The notes beneath the pieces were generated by a model. That model was not told the origin of the DNA and searched no databases. It saw nothing but the letters and a program-made list of their open reading frames with translations. A stretch of 64,000 nucleotides of DNA from Chlorobiaceae bacterium (GTDB lineage: Bacteria > Bacteroidota > Ignavibacteria > UBA10030 > SZUA-254), in the NCBI GenBank assembly GCA_013824245.1, contig PNNN01000009.1:123501-187500 (forward strand). The letters run 5' to 3'. Made by a program: the position numbers and the translations under genes. The stretch's first letter is position 1, and each line of letters begins with the position of its first letter. Of this stretch, positions 63,437 to 64,000 are shown piece by piece.

Positions 63437-63511
63437 TTCGCCACTTTCTTCAACACTGTGTAGTAAATTGTGTAGTAATTCTTTACTCAGACAGCTTCAA
63501 ATGTAAAAATA

Positions 63512-63560
63512 AAAACGCCAAGTGAGCAGGCTTCCACACCTTTACGCTTGACGCTTTACT
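63512..63560 (-). terminator. Minus-strand terminator inside the gene-poor end
   Basis: On the minus strand CGTCAAGCG and CACTTGGCG can pair (one mismatch, one wobble) and are followed by TTTTTA. It would end a transcript arriving from beyond the right edge of the window. Coordinates are approximate within a few bases. Confidence 0.5.
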
Positions 63561-63825
63561 CTTACGAGTTCCGATTCTTCTATTTTGTGGAAGTTGCTCA
63601 TTAAGTTACTAAAATATACAAAATTCTTGCTCCAAATTCAATCCCCTACCCTCTCATTTTTACTCTGCTCAATCTTCATTTTTCACTTTTGTCTTTGCGT
63701 GAACGCTTCAATTTCCTTTAAATATTCTCGATAATTCCAAAAAGTTTAATTTGCTCCATCCTGAAAGGTCTTTGGTACATAAGTTTTCCCTGCATTATTT
63801 CTTGATAAACAATAATTAATTGTAT

Positions 63826-63906
63826 GTTTTTGTAGGTTTATTCTCACCCAAGAAACAAAGGTTTTTGTAGGTTCATACTCTTTCAACGCAAGTTTTTGCA
63901 TGTTTA
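63826..63906 (+). repeat. Three 15-bp imperfect direct repeats
   Basis: GTTTTTGTAGGTTTA (63826-63840), GTTTTTGTAGGTTCA (63861-63875) and GTTTTTGCATGTTTA (63892-63906) are spaced by 20 and 16 bp. The size and spacing resemble protein-binding sites such as integrase arm sites or iterons more than a CRISPR array. Confidence 0.6.
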
Positions 63907-63920
63907 TTAAGCCGTTAAAA

Positions 63921-63940
63921 CACCAGACTCCTGTCTGGTG
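63921..63940. repeat. Hairpin CACCAGAC/GTCTGGTG
   Basis: An 8-bp perfect stem with loop TCCT. It stands alone in the window; it could be one copy of a short palindromic repeat. Confidence 0.5.
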
Positions 63941-64000
63941 ATGGATAGGCAGTCCAGACGATGTGGTGTTGTGATTAAAGTGCTATACTGTATGTATGAG

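Larger units (their letters stand above)
63441..64000. other. Gene-poor terminal region
   Basis: No open frame longer than about 60 codons is convincing in these 560 bases. Visible features are two TGTGTAGTAA copies near 63458-63478, the minus-strand terminator, three GTTTTTG repeats (63826-63906) and a hairpin CACCAGAC (63921-63928) with GTCTGGTG (63933-63940). It is interpreted as the end of an integrated element. Confidence 0.5.

Noticed and set aside
63826..63906. CRISPR array
   Set aside because: The repeats are 15 bp, degenerate, only three in number, and no cas gene is seen.

Overview
The window looks like a chromosomal segment from a bacterium of the Bacteroidota/Chlorobiota/Ignavibacteriota (FCB) group, most like Ignavibacteriota. 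This is an inference from gene content. The supporting signs are a C-terminal type IX secretion sorting domain of the Ignavibacteria style (18610-20139), the bacillithiol enzyme BshC, the MEP pathway (ispF), lipoprotein maturation (lnt), meso-DAP synthesis (dapF), many short secreted lipoproteins, and abundant small palindromic repeats. Base composition is roughly 40% G+C by eye. Most genes are housekeeping genes and are densely packed, often with 4-nt ATGA overlaps.

Layout. 1-1866: an EamA transporter, then a decayed second copy of lnt carrying a palindromic repeat. 1867-8666: an orphan PAS histidine kinase divergent from acyP-ispF-DedA-PAP2-lnt-ltaE-thioesterase. 8695-17437: a translation and RNA cluster rimP-nusA-infB-rbfA-ribF-rpsO-pnp, preceded by a promoter and a strong leader terminator; truB is absent from its usual place between rbfA and ribF. 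17440-20426: an accessory island with a RelE/antitoxin pair bracketed by structured direct repeats, a mosaic sorting-signal protein and several palindromes. 20427-25282 (minus): cdd-tdk-CNT transporter-punA nucleoside salvage, followed by bshC. 25386-33090: a PASTA protein, rpe, an Lrp regulator with glnA, a crotonase, apt, tryptophanase, a Yip1 protein, a zincin and a small alpha/beta-barrel protein. 33127-35808 (minus): peroxiredoxin, lipoprotein and M28/PDZ peptidase. 35920-38225: the cbiMQO metal transporter.

38227-47409: a lone response-regulator receiver, a tricorn-like protease whose propeller carries an in-frame palindromic repeat, three secreted proteins of unknown function, and an ABC-2 exporter. 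47410-49486: an accessory patch with three palindromes, a homing-type HNH nuclease gene, a membrane-anchored helical protein and a broken secreted-protein gene. 49487-53208: rsgA, a stand-alone CoA-acylating aldehyde dehydrogenase, and a thioredoxin operon (trxA with a His/Cys tail, DUF6132, membrane thioredoxin). 53556-61193: yqeY-cvpA-mutS2-accC-BCCP-purL. 61240-63276 (minus): dapF, tmRNA (ssrA) and a short-chain dehydrogenase. 63365-64000: a 5'-truncated tRNA-Lys followed by nearly gene-free repetitive DNA, read here as the distal end of an integrated element that continues past the window.

Regulation. Nine promoters with a TTGnnn box, exactly 17 bp, and TATATT/TATTTT can be read directly (a tenth, before lrp, is weaker), so the vegetative promoter here is close to the classical sigma-70 form. 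Shine-Dalgarno sites are present but uneven. The most notable non-routine observations are the truncated tRNA junction with arm-site-like repeats, the palindrome inside a protease gene, the HNH plus membrane-protein pair, the repeat-bracketed toxin-antitoxin cassette, the lnt pseudogene, the terminator in the nusA leader, and the His/Cys-tailed thioredoxin operon. I did not find a clearly novel defence or biosynthetic system.
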